In this document: positions 44,087 to 53,566 of the stretch, piece after piece
Layout: each line of letters opens with the position of its first letter
Numbering within the stretch: position 1 is the stretch's first letter
Assembly: GCA_014873095.1 (NCBI GenBank)
Contig: CP050848.1
Coordinates: forward strand, 1,550,001 to 1,614,000
DNA length: 64,000 bases
Source: Planctomycetales bacterium ZRK34
Lineage (GTDB): Bacteria; Planctomycetota; Phycisphaerae; Phycisphaerales; Zrk34
Reading direction: 5' to 3'
Program-made: the position numbers and the translations under genes
Notes under the pieces: model-generated
What the model was told of the DNA's origin: nothing
Database searches by the model: none
Seen by the model: the letters and a program-made list of their open reading frames with translations, nothing else

Positions 44087-45796
44087 ATGCGACAATGTCA
44101 ATCCGTGCGTGGTGAAGGAACGTCTATTCTGTGGCTTCTGCTGGTCATCGCCTGTGTGGCCACTTCCTGCCCGGGGGCGACGCTGCCAATCACCGACAAC
44201 CTTCGTCTATGGCTCCGCGCCGATGCGAACGTCTATACGGACGTGAACTCCACCATCGAAGCGACCGCAGACGGCCAGCTCGTCGCCCGCTGGCACGACC
44301 AGCTTGTCGGCACAGACAACACCATCGACAACCTGGCCAAGGCCTCGTCGAGCAATCGCCAACCAACCTATCGGCTGGATGCGATCAACGGGCTGCCGGT
44401 CGTCCAGTTCATCAATGACAACTCCGACGACAACGAGGACGACTTCATGAACAGCGAGGGCGGCGCGCTGTTGTCCAGCGGTGATGCAGCCCGCACGGTG
44501 TTCGTCGTCGCCCGGCACAACGGCGGGTCGGAATCCAGCCCGGCAATTTTTGAACTCAACGGACAAGCAGGCGGCAATACAACCGGGGGACAGTATCGCG
44601 TGACACCCGAAGTCGGATTGCGCGTCAGCGGCGGATATCGCTTGTATAACGGCTCGATGGGAACCAGCAACTTCAGAATGATCTCGATGCAGACGCCCGC
44701 CACCCCCGACAACGACACAGCATTGACCCTCGCCTGGCTCGATGGCATTGAGCTTTCCGCTACTGACACACTCAGCCAGGCCGTCAACACCGGTACGAGC
44801 GGCTACCGCCTCGCCGGCGGCACGGGGGCGAACCCCGGCGGTTCGATCAGCGCGGATATCGCCGAGATCATTGTGTATGAATCCGAACTCAGCGATGTCG
44901 ACCGCGCGGCCGTGGAAAGTTATCTCTCAACGAAGTACCGCCTGAATACCCAGGCCATCGACAATCCCGCCAAACCGGTGAAGGTCTTCTTCCTCGGCGG
45001 TCAGTCCAACATGGTCGGACAGGGCGCCAACGCCGACCTGTCGACTCTGGCGCCGACGCTCAACGGCACACAGGGCGACGTCGTGATCTGGCACAACGGC
45101 GATGACAACAGCAACACAACCAGCGGCTGGGTGAAACTCGCCCCCGGCCAGGGCCGCAGCGGCAGCGAGTTCGGCCCGGAATTAGCGCTCGGCCGAGCGC
45201 TGGCCGATGCTTATCCCGATTACCAGATCGCGCTGGTTAAACACGCGGTCGGCGGAACCAATCTCGATGTCGAGTGGAACCCCAACGGCCCCGGCCCGCT
45301 GTACTCCGGTTTTCTCGAATCCGTGAGTAACGCCCTGGGCGCGCTTGACGCCGACGGTCTGAACTATGACATCGGCGGCATGTTCTGGATGCAGGGCGAA
45401 CGCGACTCTCGCTTCACCGACATGGCGGCCAACTACCAGGACAACCTGCTGGACCTCATCGCCGCGGTGCGCAGCGAAGCCGGTGTGGCGGACCTGCCGT
45501 TTGTCATCGGTCGGATCAGTGAGAATCTACCCGATGCAACTTACACCGAAGAAGACATCGTCCGCGCCGCCATGGATGCCATCGCCGCCGGCGACGATCA
45601 GGTGGGCCTGGTCGACACCGACAGCTTCGGCCTGAAATCCGACAGCGTGCACTTTAACTCCGCCGGCCAGTTGGCGCTTGGCGAGGCATTTGCCGCGCAG
45701 TATCTCGCCATCGCCATCCCCGAGCCGACCACGGCCGGCCTGCTTGTTATGAGTATGTTGGCCATCGGAACACGCACTCGCCGGCGGGCGGGCTGA
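44087..45796 (+). CDS. Secreted SASA-type carbohydrate esterase with LamG-like and PEP-CTERM domains
   Basis: The 569-residue protein has a signal peptide (SILWLLLVIACVATSCPGA) and a LamG/concanavalin-like domain at about 35-285 (NLRLWLRADANVYTD; AEIIVYESELSDVDRAAVES). A SASA (sialate O-acetylesterase/acetylxylan-esterase-like, SGNH) domain follows at about 300-540. The nucleophile lies in FFLGGQSNMVGQG, with Gly in HAVGGTNLD and FWMQGERDS in the middle blocks and the catalytic Asp/His in DSVHFNSAGQLALG. It ends IPEPTTAGLLVMSM plus RTRRR, a PEP-CTERM signal. It should remove acyl groups from a polysaccharide at the cell surface. Confidence 0.85.
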   Translation: MRQCQSVRGEGTSILWLLLVIACVATSCPGATLPITDNLRLWLRADANVYTDVNSTIEATADGQLVARWHDQLVGTDNTIDNLAKASSSNRQPTYRLDAINGLPVVQFINDNSDDNEDDFMNSEGGALLSSGDAARTVFVVARHNGGSESSPAIFELNGQAGGNTTGGQYRVTPEVGLRVSGGYRLYNGSMGTSNFRMISMQTPATPDNDTALTLAWLDGIELSATDTLSQAVNTGTSGYRLAGGTGANPGGSISADIAEIIVYESELSDVDRAAVESYLSTKYRLNTQAIDNPAKPVKVFFLGGQSNMVGQGANADLSTLAPTLNGTQGDVVIWHNGDDNSNTTSGWVKLAPGQGRSGSEFGPELALGRALADAYPDYQIALVKHAVGGTNLDVEWNPNGPGPLYSGFLESVSNALGALDADGLNYDIGGMFWMQGERDSRFTDMAANYQDNLLDLIAAVRSEAGVADLPFVIGRISENLPDATYTEEDIVRAAMDAIAAGDDQVGLVDTDSFGLKSDSVHFNSAGQLALGEAFAAQYLAIAIPEPTTAGLLVMSMLAIGTRTRRRAG

Positions 45797-45801
45797 CAAA
45801 C

Positions 45802-47433
45802 TCAACTGTGGCGAGACGTCAATCCTGAAATCAGACCGGGACGGATGGCGACCGTCGGCGGGCAGGCGTCCGGCGGATCAACGGTCAAGCCCTGTTCGAT
45901 GAGTCGATCCCGCAGCGTCTGAGCGGGGACATCGGCCAGCTCTATTGAACTTTCGATCGCTAAATGTGCCGCCATGCCCGCGGCCTGGCCCAGCGCCATC
46001 CACGTCGGTTCCATCCGCAGGGATGAAAACGCCACGTGCGATGCCGACACCGCCAGCGGCACGATCAACCGCCCCACCTTCTTAGGCAGCATCACCCGAT
46101 ACGGAATGCCGTACGGCCGGGCGATCGGATCGAGCATGCCCAGGTAGCCTTCGAGCACGGTACGATCCGCCGACGGTATACGCTGCACCGGAAAACTGTC
46201 GATCGGAAAGTCCGACACCGCAATCGAATCCGCATGCGGGCCGCGCGGCTGGCAGTTGGGCACACGGGCCACATCGTGTTCAGTCAGCGTGTACCGTCCG
46301 ACAAGCCGCCGCGCTTCGCGGATGTACATCTGCCAGGGGAAATGCCCGTTGTCGGTGAACTCATCGCGCGGCAGGTTGTACCGGCGCGCCATCTGGCGAT
46401 GTTCTTCGGGAACGACCTGGTCGTTCTGCAGGAAGTACAACAGCCCGAGCGCCAGCGAACGGTGTCGCAGACAGATGCGCTGCCGCGTGGCGAGGTCGCC
46501 TTCGACATAGCCGACGTTTTCACCCGGGAAGGGAAACGCCAGCGGGCGGGGGTTGATGTTGGCGTCGACCTTGCTGTTGGGCAGTTCCGCCACGGACAGC
46601 GCCCGCATCAGCGTGTCGAAATGTTCGGGGTAGTATCCGCGGCCGTCGATCAGTTCCGCCGGCGCGCTGAGCCGCCCGGCTTCCAGATCTTCGAGATAGC
46701 CGAGATAGTCGGCGCGGTCGTACCCGGTCGGTGGCGCATCGAGCGCGACGCTGTTGGCCGGGTCCGTCGTCAGGCACAGCCGATACGTGAACGCCGGTAT
46801 GCAGTCGTCGCCTTCGTGCGTGGTGCCCGGCAGGAAGCGGTGATGTTCATAATCGTAAAACACGACGCCCGCATGCGGCTCGCCGAATCGTGACCGGCTC
46901 TCGCGGCCGAGGCGATACTCCGCCCCTGCCGCCGCCAGCAGATCGCCTTCATACGTGGCGTCGATAAACACGCGGCCGGTCAGTTGCAGCCGTCGCCCGT
47001 CGTGTACGTTCACGATGTTTGCACCGACAACTTCATCACCTTCACAAATGGCGCCTTCGAAGCGGTGGCCCCGCAGCACGGTGATCGAGTCGACCTCATC
47101 AATCATGCGGTCCAGCACGCACTCAGCGACCGACGGCTCGAAGTAATATCCGTTCTGGCACAACTCGACATGGCGCGAATCGCTGCCGTAGCGGTCGACA
47201 TAGGTGCGGCGCACCCGCTGGCTGAATTCCGCAAACAGTCCGCTGACGATCGAGCGACTTTCGATGTCGCTCTTGCCGAGACCGCTGGTGATCATCCCAC
47301 CGAGATGGTCATGGGCTTCGACTAGCGCGACGGTATGCCCCAGCCGCCCCGCGGCGAGAGCGGCGGCGATCCCGGCGGGCGTTCCGCCGATCACCACCAC
47401 ATCAAACGATTCCAACTGCTCCAACGAAGACAC
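45802..47433 (-). CDS. FAD-dependent oxidoreductase (FAD_oxidored family)
   Basis: The 543-residue protein starts at a GTG at 47433 that shares one base with the symporter stop (TAGTG) and lies six bases after AAGGAGGT. The Rossmann motif is VVVIGGTPAGIAAALAAGR. Downstream blocks HDHLGGMITSGLGKSDIESR, FIDATYEGDLLAAAGAEY, YRVMLPKKVGRLIVPLAVSA and AAGMAAHLAIESS are typical of the PF12831 family, abundant in carbohydrate loci of planctomycetes. It probably oxidises a sugar or sugar derivative, but the substrate is not known. It is the last gene of the sulfatase-symporter operon. Confidence 0.85.
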   Translation of the reverse strand: MSSLEQLESFDVVVIGGTPAGIAAALAAGRLGHTVALVEAHDHLGGMITSGLGKSDIESRSIVSGLFAEFSQRVRRTYVDRYGSDSRHVELCQNGYYFEPSVAECVLDRMIDEVDSITVLRGHRFEGAICEGDEVVGANIVNVHDGRRLQLTGRVFIDATYEGDLLAAAGAEYRLGRESRSRFGEPHAGVVFYDYEHHRFLPGTTHEGDDCIPAFTYRLCLTTDPANSVALDAPPTGYDRADYLGYLEDLEAGRLSAPAELIDGRGYYPEHFDTLMRALSVAELPNSKVDANINPRPLAFPFPGENVGYVEGDLATRQRICLRHRSLALGLLYFLQNDQVVPEEHRQMARRYNLPRDEFTDNGHFPWQMYIREARRLVGRYTLTEHDVARVPNCQPRGPHADSIAVSDFPIDSFPVQRIPSADRTVLEGYLGMLDPIARPYGIPYRVMLPKKVGRLIVPLAVSASHVAFSSLRMEPTWMALGQAAGMAAHLAIESSIELADVPAQTLRDRLIEQGLTVDPPDACPPTVAIRPGLISGLTSRHS

Positions 47434-48968
47434 TACGAAACCTCCTTCGGCGCCCACACCGTGAGCCCCGCCACCGAGCGCGGCGGCACCCGTCGCAGCA
47501 GCGACAGACCATACGCAATGATAATGAAAACAAGATTGACCAGCGGCCCGATCCAGTAGCTGTGGACCCCGAGCCGCCAGCTTTCAGCAATGCGCCCGGC
47601 CAGACACAACGCCAGGTAAATGTTGAACATGATCGCCAGCCCGATCGCGATCGTCGCCGACCGGCCGTCGACGCGGCGCGTGAAAAACCCGAGCATGAAC
47701 AGACCCATCACGCACCCGCCAAACACGCTGGTCACGATCAGGCTCACATCGTTCATGCTTTCCTTGGGGAGTCTGCTGAACGTGATCGCGCCCGTAATCA
47801 TCAGCGCCGCCACGGCGATGCCAATGAGCCGGGCTGCCCGCAGGTAGTAGCGATCGTCGCGCCCTTTGCGCAGGTAGGGTTTGAGAATGTCGACGACCAC
47901 GACCGTCGAAATCGAGTTGACCCCCGAGTCGAGGCTGCTCATCGCCGCGGCCATGATCGCCGCCACCACGAGTCCGGCCACGCCTGCCGGCACCCGCGTC
48001 AGAATAAAGTGCGGCAAGACCTGGTCGACCTCGAGCCCGGTGATCGTCTGATCAGGAAACTGCAGGTAGTACACGAACAGGCTCGTCCCGATCAGGAAGA
48101 AGAACGCCCACATCGGCAGCGCGATCGCCGAGTAGATCGCCGTCGCCTTGCGCGCTTCGCGCATCGACTTGGCCGCGGCGTAGCGCTGCACGAGGTTCTG
48201 ATCGCTGGCGTAGATCGTCAGCCAGTTGACGATGCCGAGGATGGACACGGTCCAGAAGGTCCGCTCGGCGAAATCGAAGTCGAAGCTGCCGAGGCTGAAC
48301 TTCTCGTGGGCCGTGCCGATATCGATGATCTGCGACAGGCCGCCGGGTAGGTCCCACACAATCAGCGTAAAGCAGATGATGCCGCCGCCGATGAGGACGA
48401 TCGCCTGAATCACGTCGGTCCAGATCACCGCGTCGATGCCCCCGACGATGGTGTACACCGCCACGAACACGCCGGCGATGATGATGACCGTTTCAATCGA
48501 TGCGCCGGTTAGAAACTGAATAGGCAGTGCCACCAGAAAGAGAATCTGCGCCATGCGGATCAGTTGCATGACGATGAAACTGGCGGTGCCGTACAGCCGC
48601 GGGCCGGTGCCGTAGCGATCACCGAGATACTCGAACGCCGAGGTCAATCCGCTGCGGCGGAAAAACGGAATGAACACCACGATCGCCAGCACCGCGATGA
48701 TCGGCAGCACCAGATTGATACTGAGTTGTCGCCAGTCGAGCACATACGCCGCCGCGGGCAGCGCTAAAAAAGTGCCGCTGGAGATGATCGTGCCGAGCAT
48801 CGACAACCCGATCGCCCAACCCGGGAATGAGCGATTGCCGACGAAGTACTCCTCGGTCGAGTTGTTCCGCCTGGCGAAGTACAACCCGATGCCGACCATC
48901 AACGCCAGATAACCGGCGATGGCGACCCAATCGAGCGTGCGAATCGGAATGACAGCCGGATCACTCAT
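47433..48968 (-). CDS. Sodium:solute symporter (SSS family)
   Basis: The 511-residue transporter starts at 48968, where its ATG overlaps the sulfatase stop (ATGA). It has about 13 hydrophobic segments, beginning WVAIAGYLALMVGIGLYFAR, and the SSS landmarks STEEYFVGNRSFPGWAIGLS, GGIDAVIWTDVIQAIVL and AAIMAAAMSSLDSGVNSIST. It should import a sugar or acid with Na+. With the upstream sulfatase and downstream oxidoreductase it probably takes up the released product. Confidence 0.9.
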   Translation of the reverse strand: MSDPAVIPIRTLDWVAIAGYLALMVGIGLYFARRNNSTEEYFVGNRSFPGWAIGLSMLGTIISSGTFLALPAAAYVLDWRQLSINLVLPIIAVLAIVVFIPFFRRSGLTSAFEYLGDRYGTGPRLYGTASFIVMQLIRMAQILFLVALPIQFLTGASIETVIIIAGVFVAVYTIVGGIDAVIWTDVIQAIVLIGGGIICFTLIVWDLPGGLSQIIDIGTAHEKFSLGSFDFDFAERTFWTVSILGIVNWLTIYASDQNLVQRYAAAKSMREARKATAIYSAIALPMWAFFFLIGTSLFVYYLQFPDQTITGLEVDQVLPHFILTRVPAGVAGLVVAAIMAAAMSSLDSGVNSISTVVVVDILKPYLRKGRDDRYYLRAARLIGIAVAALMITGAITFSRLPKESMNDVSLIVTSVFGGCVMGLFMLGFFTRRVDGRSATIAIGLAIMFNIYLALCLAGRIAESWRLGVHSYWIGPLVNLVFIIIAYGLSLLRRVPPRSVAGLTVWAPKEVS

Positions 48969-50296
48969 CGCGAAGCGGCTCCATTCGGGGAAGTGACCTG
49001 CTTGATCCATCGTTGATACGCCGCTTCGAGGCGGGCTGCATCCTCGGGGCGTGCGCCGATGAGGTTGTTGGCTTCACCGGGATCGCGACGCAGGTCGAAC
49101 AGCCCCGGCCCGTCCTTTTCGATGACGTATTTCAAATCACCGTCGCGCACCGCATGAACACGCGTCTTGTTGTACATGTTGTTGAATCGCCAGAAGAGCT
49201 GACGCGGGGCAAGCGTCTGACCATCAAAGAGCATGCCGCTGAGGTCGACACCATCGAACTGCACCGACTTGGGCGCCTTGACATCCGCAATCGCCAGCAG
49301 CGTCGGCAGAATGTCCATCGTCATCGTGGTCTGATCACTCACCGTGCCGGACTTGATCCGCCCGGGCCAGTTCACGATCGCCGGCACACGATGCCCGCCT
49401 TCATAAAGGTCGGCCTTCTGCCCGCGGAAGGGCCCGTTGGAACCAACCCACGAATACGCGCCATTGTCGGAGGTGACGATCACGAGCGTATTGTCTCGCA
49501 GGCCGAGTTCATCAAGCAGGCTGATCATCTTGCCGACGCTGCGGTCGACGACTTCGAGCATGTCTTTATACGCGCGGGGAAATTCGGAGCGAGGCAGCGG
49601 GCCGAACTTCTGCTCGTGCCATATCTTGCCAAGCGTACGCAGCGGCGGATCATCAGGCCCCTGGTAGGGAAAGTGCACGGCAATGTGCGATACGAAAGCG
49701 AAGAAGGGCTGATCACGATGATCGCGGATGAAGTCGCAGGTGTGTTTGGTCACCAGATCAGTGAGATAGCCGGGCTCTTCGTCGAGCTTCTGGTTGTGGT
49801 ACCAGTCCAGCTCGCCGACGCGCGAGACATGCGTGTGGTAGTCGGGGCTGTTGTTTGAGCACCATGTGTCGGTGAAGCCCTGGTCGTTGGGGCCGAACTT
49901 GGATACGTGGCCGATGTGCCACTTGCCGAAGACACCGCTGACGTACCCGGCGGGTTTGAGCAACTCGGCGATGGTGTATTCCGAAAGCGGTACACCCTGA
50001 TTGCGGTTGAACCCGAGGGCGTACTCGATGCCGGTGCGCTGCTGGTAGCGGCCGGTCATCAGGGCCGCGCGGGTCGGGCTGCACACCGGGCCGTTGGTGT
50101 GGAAGTCGGTCAGCTTCATGCCGCCGGCGGCCAGCGCGTCGAGGTTCGACGTATCGTGAATCGTGCTGCCATAGCAGCCGAGATCACCGTAGCCGAGGTC
50201 GTCGATGACGATCAGCAAGACGTTCGTCTTCGGCGCCGCGTGAACACACGCAGCGCCCGTCACCGCAAACAACATGACTAACACACGAAACAGCAT
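48965..50296 (-). CDS. Secreted arylsulfatase-type sulfatase
   Basis: The 443-residue protein starts at 50296 after AGGTGG. A signal peptide (VLVMLFAVTGAACVHA) is followed by NVLLIVIDDLGYGDLGCYGS with the metal-binding Asp pair (32-33). The sulfatase signature is CSPTRAALMTGR, with Cys72 to be converted to formylglycine. Later blocks include GKWHIGH, VIVTSDNGAYSW and QKADLYEGGHRVPAIVNWPG. It hydrolyses a sulfate ester, probably on a polysaccharide in the periplasm or outside. The formylglycine-generating enzyme is not in the window. Confidence 0.93.
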   Translation of the reverse strand: MLFRVLVMLFAVTGAACVHAAPKTNVLLIVIDDLGYGDLGCYGSTIHDTSNLDALAAGGMKLTDFHTNGPVCSPTRAALMTGRYQQRTGIEYALGFNRNQGVPLSEYTIAELLKPAGYVSGVFGKWHIGHVSKFGPNDQGFTDTWCSNNSPDYHTHVSRVGELDWYHNQKLDEEPGYLTDLVTKHTCDFIRDHRDQPFFAFVSHIAVHFPYQGPDDPPLRTLGKIWHEQKFGPLPRSEFPRAYKDMLEVVDRSVGKMISLLDELGLRDNTLVIVTSDNGAYSWVGSNGPFRGQKADLYEGGHRVPAIVNWPGRIKSGTVSDQTTMTMDILPTLLAIADVKAPKSVQFDGVDLSGMLFDGQTLAPRQLFWRFNNMYNKTRVHAVRDGDLKYVIEKDGPGLFDLRRDPGEANNLIGARPEDAARLEAAYQRWIKQVTSPNGAASR

Positions 50297-50304
50297 GATC
50301 CACC

Positions 50305-52023
50305 TCACGGCTTGAGTATCGCCTCGACGTCATCCAGCGAAAGACGCAACACTTCAATGGCCTGCTTGCGACGGGAGTAAGCGATGTAGAGCGACCCGTC
50401 GTGTTCAATCACGTGCGGATACTGGAAGCTCTCGTAGAGCGAATCGCCGTGGTTGGTGTTCAGGCTCCAGTCGTCCTTGTCGATGCGTGCGGGGATCGGC
50501 AACACGCCCATGCGGGTATAGACCAGGCCGTCTTTGGAGATGGACAGGCACAGCGGGTTGCGCCGCATCGGGTTGGCGTTGGAGATCAACACGTAGTAGC
50601 CGCGCGTGGTGTGGACGACGTTGAACTTGCTGCGGGCATCGGGGAAGTTGGTGTGAACCAGCGGCGACCAGGTGCGGCCGTTGTCGGTGGAAAAGGCGCG
50701 GAGCAGATCCTTGCCGCCGTTGTTGCGGAAGAGTCCGACAATGTTCTTGCCGTCGGGCAGGATGTACCAATACGGCTCTTCGGGTCGGGCCTTGTTGCCG
50801 GCGGCGTACGACGCCAGCGGCAAAACTTCCCATTGATCGAAGGCTTTGACGCCGCCGATCATCACCGACACATCGCGATTGCCGCTGCGGCGGGTCATCA
50901 TCCAGTTGCCGTCCGGCAGTTTCTTCGGTGCGAAGTTGTTCATCGAATCATCGCGGACCATGCCCATGTGATCCCAGCGATTATCGTCGCCGTTCCACCG
51001 GAATGCGTGCAGGCTGAGTCCGCCCCCGGCGTAGCCCGGCGCTTTGAACATGCTGGCCAGCGCAATCAATTCACCATCACGCAGCCACAACCCGCGTGCG
51101 ATGTAGCCAAAGCCTTCCTTCGGCGGGCCGACGAGCACTTTTGGCTCGGTCCAGTTCAGCCCATCTTTGCTGGTTGAATACTGCACATGCTGCGTGGCGA
51201 ACTCTTCGATCTGCGGGCCGTGGCTCCAGATGCACCAGAATCTGCCGTCGTGCCAGGCGAGATAGTTGTGCAGACGAAACTTCCACTCCGATGAACCCAG
51301 CGAGACGATCGAATGATCAGCCTTGAGCACGGGGAGTTTGTCGTAATCGATCGCGCCCATGTCCTTGCCGGTCGCCGGCAGGTCGAGCATGAGACCACCG
51401 GTGGGATTCTTCACCGGATCAGCCGGGGAGATGTCCGGCGCTTCGGGGCCGACCTTCAGCGTGTCGTCCAGCAACGGCGAACGCAGCAGCGATGCCCATG
51501 TCCCGGCCACGCGCACCTGCGTGATGTGCCCGCGCGACTGGGCGGGACTGATCTCGATCTGCGACAGGTTGGCCCGTGAATCACCGCCGTCGTTGATCAG
51601 CGTCCACTCGGTCGGCTCTTCCGTCGGCAGCGGCTCGTCGGCGGGATAGGTCGCCAGCAGAAGCATGTCAGGCGCCTTGGCGTGACTGATGATTTTGACC
51701 ACGAGCTTGAAAGGCTCACCCGGCTTGGCGATCGGCCCACTCACGCTATGGCCATACAGCCAGAGCCGGCCGACGCCTTTGTCGTCGAAGCGCAGACTGA
51801 CGCGCGTCTCGGAACCGGTCGTCAGAGCGATCACGCGCGGCTGGCCGTCGCCGGTGAAATCGACGCGGGCGGTCATCCACATCTCCGCGCCTTCATCGCC
51901 GAGATCGATCCACGCGCCCCGGGCGCTGCTGACCGATAGCAACCCCATCGCCAACCCCAGCAGCAGCGCGGTCAGTTGAAACGTGCGGACATCACGGCGA
52001 TGAGCCGATCCAGGTTGAAACAT
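50305..52023 (-). CDS. Secreted BNR/Asp-box sialidase-like protein
   Basis: The 572-residue protein starts at the ATG at 52023 after AAGGA. A signal peptide (LTALLLGLAMGLLSVSSARG) is followed by an N-terminal beta domain of about 200 residues. A six-bladed propeller-like part follows, with an Asp box FSTDNGRTW and a second, weaker one STSKDGLNW. Blade patterns include DGRFWCIWSHGPQ and DGSLYIAYSRRKQAIEV. The layout resembles exo-alpha-sialidase-type BNR proteins, but the FRIP motif and the catalytic Arg triad are not evident, so the sugar is not assigned. It is upstream of the sulfatase, 8 nt apart. Confidence 0.72.
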   Translation of the reverse strand: MFQPGSAHRRDVRTFQLTALLLGLAMGLLSVSSARGAWIDLGDEGAEMWMTARVDFTGDGQPRVIALTTGSETRVSLRFDDKGVGRLWLYGHSVSGPIAKPGEPFKLVVKIISHAKAPDMLLLATYPADEPLPTEEPTEWTLINDGGDSRANLSQIEISPAQSRGHITQVRVAGTWASLLRSPLLDDTLKVGPEAPDISPADPVKNPTGGLMLDLPATGKDMGAIDYDKLPVLKADHSIVSLGSSEWKFRLHNYLAWHDGRFWCIWSHGPQIEEFATQHVQYSTSKDGLNWTEPKVLVGPPKEGFGYIARGLWLRDGELIALASMFKAPGYAGGGLSLHAFRWNGDDNRWDHMGMVRDDSMNNFAPKKLPDGNWMMTRRSGNRDVSVMIGGVKAFDQWEVLPLASYAAGNKARPEEPYWYILPDGKNIVGLFRNNGGKDLLRAFSTDNGRTWSPLVHTNFPDARSKFNVVHTTRGYYVLISNANPMRRNPLCLSISKDGLVYTRMGVLPIPARIDKDDWSLNTNHGDSLYESFQYPHVIEHDGSLYIAYSRRKQAIEVLRLSLDDVEAILKP

Positions 52024-52058
52024 GTTGTATTCCTTCATCAAAAATGTACGGCGGGGAG

Positions 52059-52766
52059 CTACGGCCTTTCCAGCAGTTCGAGCACGTCAAAGTAGCTGCT
52101 CATCGGAGTCCACTGGTCCCACCAGGCGGGTATGCGTTCGAGGGCTTCGGCGCTCTTTTTAAACTGAACACTCGTATCCGAAGTCATCAGGTTCCATCCG
52201 GCCAATTCTTCATGGGCGATGGCGGCCCGGTGCTCCATCAGATCGGCTGTGAGCGTCGCCGACGGAGGCATGTCGGTCAGGTTCTGATACAGGCGCGGCG
52301 AGCTGGTCGACTCTTTTTCCAGATGGGGGTTGTATTGGAAGCTGCAGCGGATACCGAGTGTGCCGGTTCCCGTGCCGTCGTAGCTGGCGAAGGTCGGCCA
52401 GGGGTCGTAGTTGTCGTATCTGAATCCTGGAAACTCCTGGCTGGGGCAGAAGAAGGTTCGGCCCTCGGTGATGACCTTCGTCTTGTAAAGCAGGCCGAGG
52501 TTCTGATACTTGTTGATGTCGTGGTAAAACCAGCGGTGTACGACGTGGTTGACGTTCTGATCGTCGATCCACGGCGGCAGTACGTTTTTGAACGACTGCA
52601 CGTACATCACCAGCCCCATGCCGACCTGCCGCTGATTGGACGCACAGACCGTCACACGCGCCAACTCCCGCGCCCGCGAAAGGCTCGGCAGCAGAATCGC
52701 GATCAGCAGCGCGATGATGCTGACCACGACCAGCAGTTCAATCAGCGTGAAACCCTGTCGGCGCAT
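52059..52766 (-). CDS. Prepilin-type N-terminal domain protein (DUF1559-like)
   Basis: The 235-residue protein begins RRQGFTLIELLVVVSIIAL, a perfect prepilin signature, followed by LPSLSRARELARVTVCASNQ as in the planctomycete prepilin-like families. The rest (FFCPSQEFPGF; NPHLEKESTSSP; MPPSATLTADLMEHR) is the usual C-terminal domain of these paralogs. Such proteins occur in many copies in planctomycetes, often beside sulfatases and PEP-CTERM genes. They are thought to be exported by a type II-like system. It may use the machinery encoded at 26-35 kb. Confidence 0.85.
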   Translation of the reverse strand: MRRQGFTLIELLVVVSIIALLIAILLPSLSRARELARVTVCASNQRQVGMGLVMYVQSFKNVLPPWIDDQNVNHVVHRWFYHDINKYQNLGLLYKTKVITEGRTFFCPSQEFPGFRYDNYDPWPTFASYDGTGTGTLGIRCSFQYNPHLEKESTSSPRLYQNLTDMPPSATLTADLMEHRAAIAHEELAGWNLMTSDTSVQFKKSAEALERIPAWWDQWTPMSSYFDVLELLERP

Positions 52767-52784
52767 GAATGCTGTTCCATGAAG

Positions 52785-52805
52785 CCCACGGATAAAATCC
52801 GTGGG
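52785..52805 (-). terminator. Hairpin between PEP-CTERM and prepilin genes
   Basis: CCCACGGAT and ATCCGTGGG are exact 9-bp inverses with a 3-nt loop, located in the 50-nt spacer on the path of minus-strand transcription. There is no T-run on the minus-strand side, so it may be a partial terminator or an mRNA-processing hairpin. Confidence 0.4.
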
Positions 52806-52816
52806 TTTCGCATCTG

Positions 52817-53503
52817 TTATCGTGTATGCCGGCGCAACAGCGCCAGCGAGCCAATGCCCAACAACACAGCGCTGGCCGGTTCAGGCACTGCATTCGCCGT
52901 ACCGGTCAACTGGAGATTATCCAGTCGCGTGTTGGGGCCGGTGCCGTCGGTGCCCCAAAGCCCGCGGATCTGTACACTGGAGGCGTTGTTCAAGCTGGTT
53001 ATCGACGACAGATCAACGGTGTAGGCGGCAAAAGATGAATCCCGGTTCAGAGACAGCGTCTGTACATCCGTAAATGAACCGCTGTTGACCGCCCAGGCAA
53101 TGGTCAGCGAAGTGGCGCCGGCGCCGCTGGAACGGTTGTCAAATCGCAGCGAGAGGTCTGTGTAACCGGTCGTGTTCACATCGAGGATCCAGCTTGCGGT
53201 CCCGGAGGTGGTGTCCGTCCAGTCAGCGACGGAGGTGTCCGCGTGGGAATCGCCATCGGCATCGTTGAACGAGGTGCCGCCAACCAGGCTGCCGCCTTCG
53301 CCGCTCAAGGTGAGCGTCGGCGTGCCGACGGCGTTTTCCTTGGCAAAAGTGGTGCTGTTCAGGTTGTCAAATGTGTTGAGCGTAATAATCGCCGCTGGCG
53401 CCGGCGCGGCGACGGTCAGCCCCGCCAGCATGGCGATCATCAAGCTGAGGCGAATCATCATTTTGTGTGTACCGGATTGCGTTTGTTGCATACGAGTGTT
53501 CAT
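52817..53503 (-). CDS. PEP-CTERM protein, beta-sandwich type
   Basis: The 228-residue protein has a signal peptide (MIRLSLMIAMLAGLTVAAPA) and a Thr/Ser/Asn-rich body (FNDADGDSHADTSVADWTDT; GYTDLSLRFDNRSSGAGATS) resembling a lectin or choice-of-anchor beta-sandwich. It ends VPEPASAVLLGIGSLALL and RRHTR, a PEP-CTERM anchor. The start follows GGAAG. It is paired with another PEP-CTERM gene directly upstream. Confidence 0.8.
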   Translation of the reverse strand: MNTRMQQTQSGTHKMMIRLSLMIAMLAGLTVAAPAPAAIITLNTFDNLNSTTFAKENAVGTPTLTLSGEGGSLVGGTSFNDADGDSHADTSVADWTDTTSGTASWILDVNTTGYTDLSLRFDNRSSGAGATSLTIAWAVNSGSFTDVQTLSLNRDSSFAAYTVDLSSITSLNNASSVQIRGLWGTDGTGPNTRLDNLQLTGTANAVPEPASAVLLGIGSLALLRRHTR

Positions 53504-53566
53504 TGTGCTTCCAGCTCCATTTCATCAAAGATGCAGTTCAATCATTTCGCTTGTGATTCGTGATAT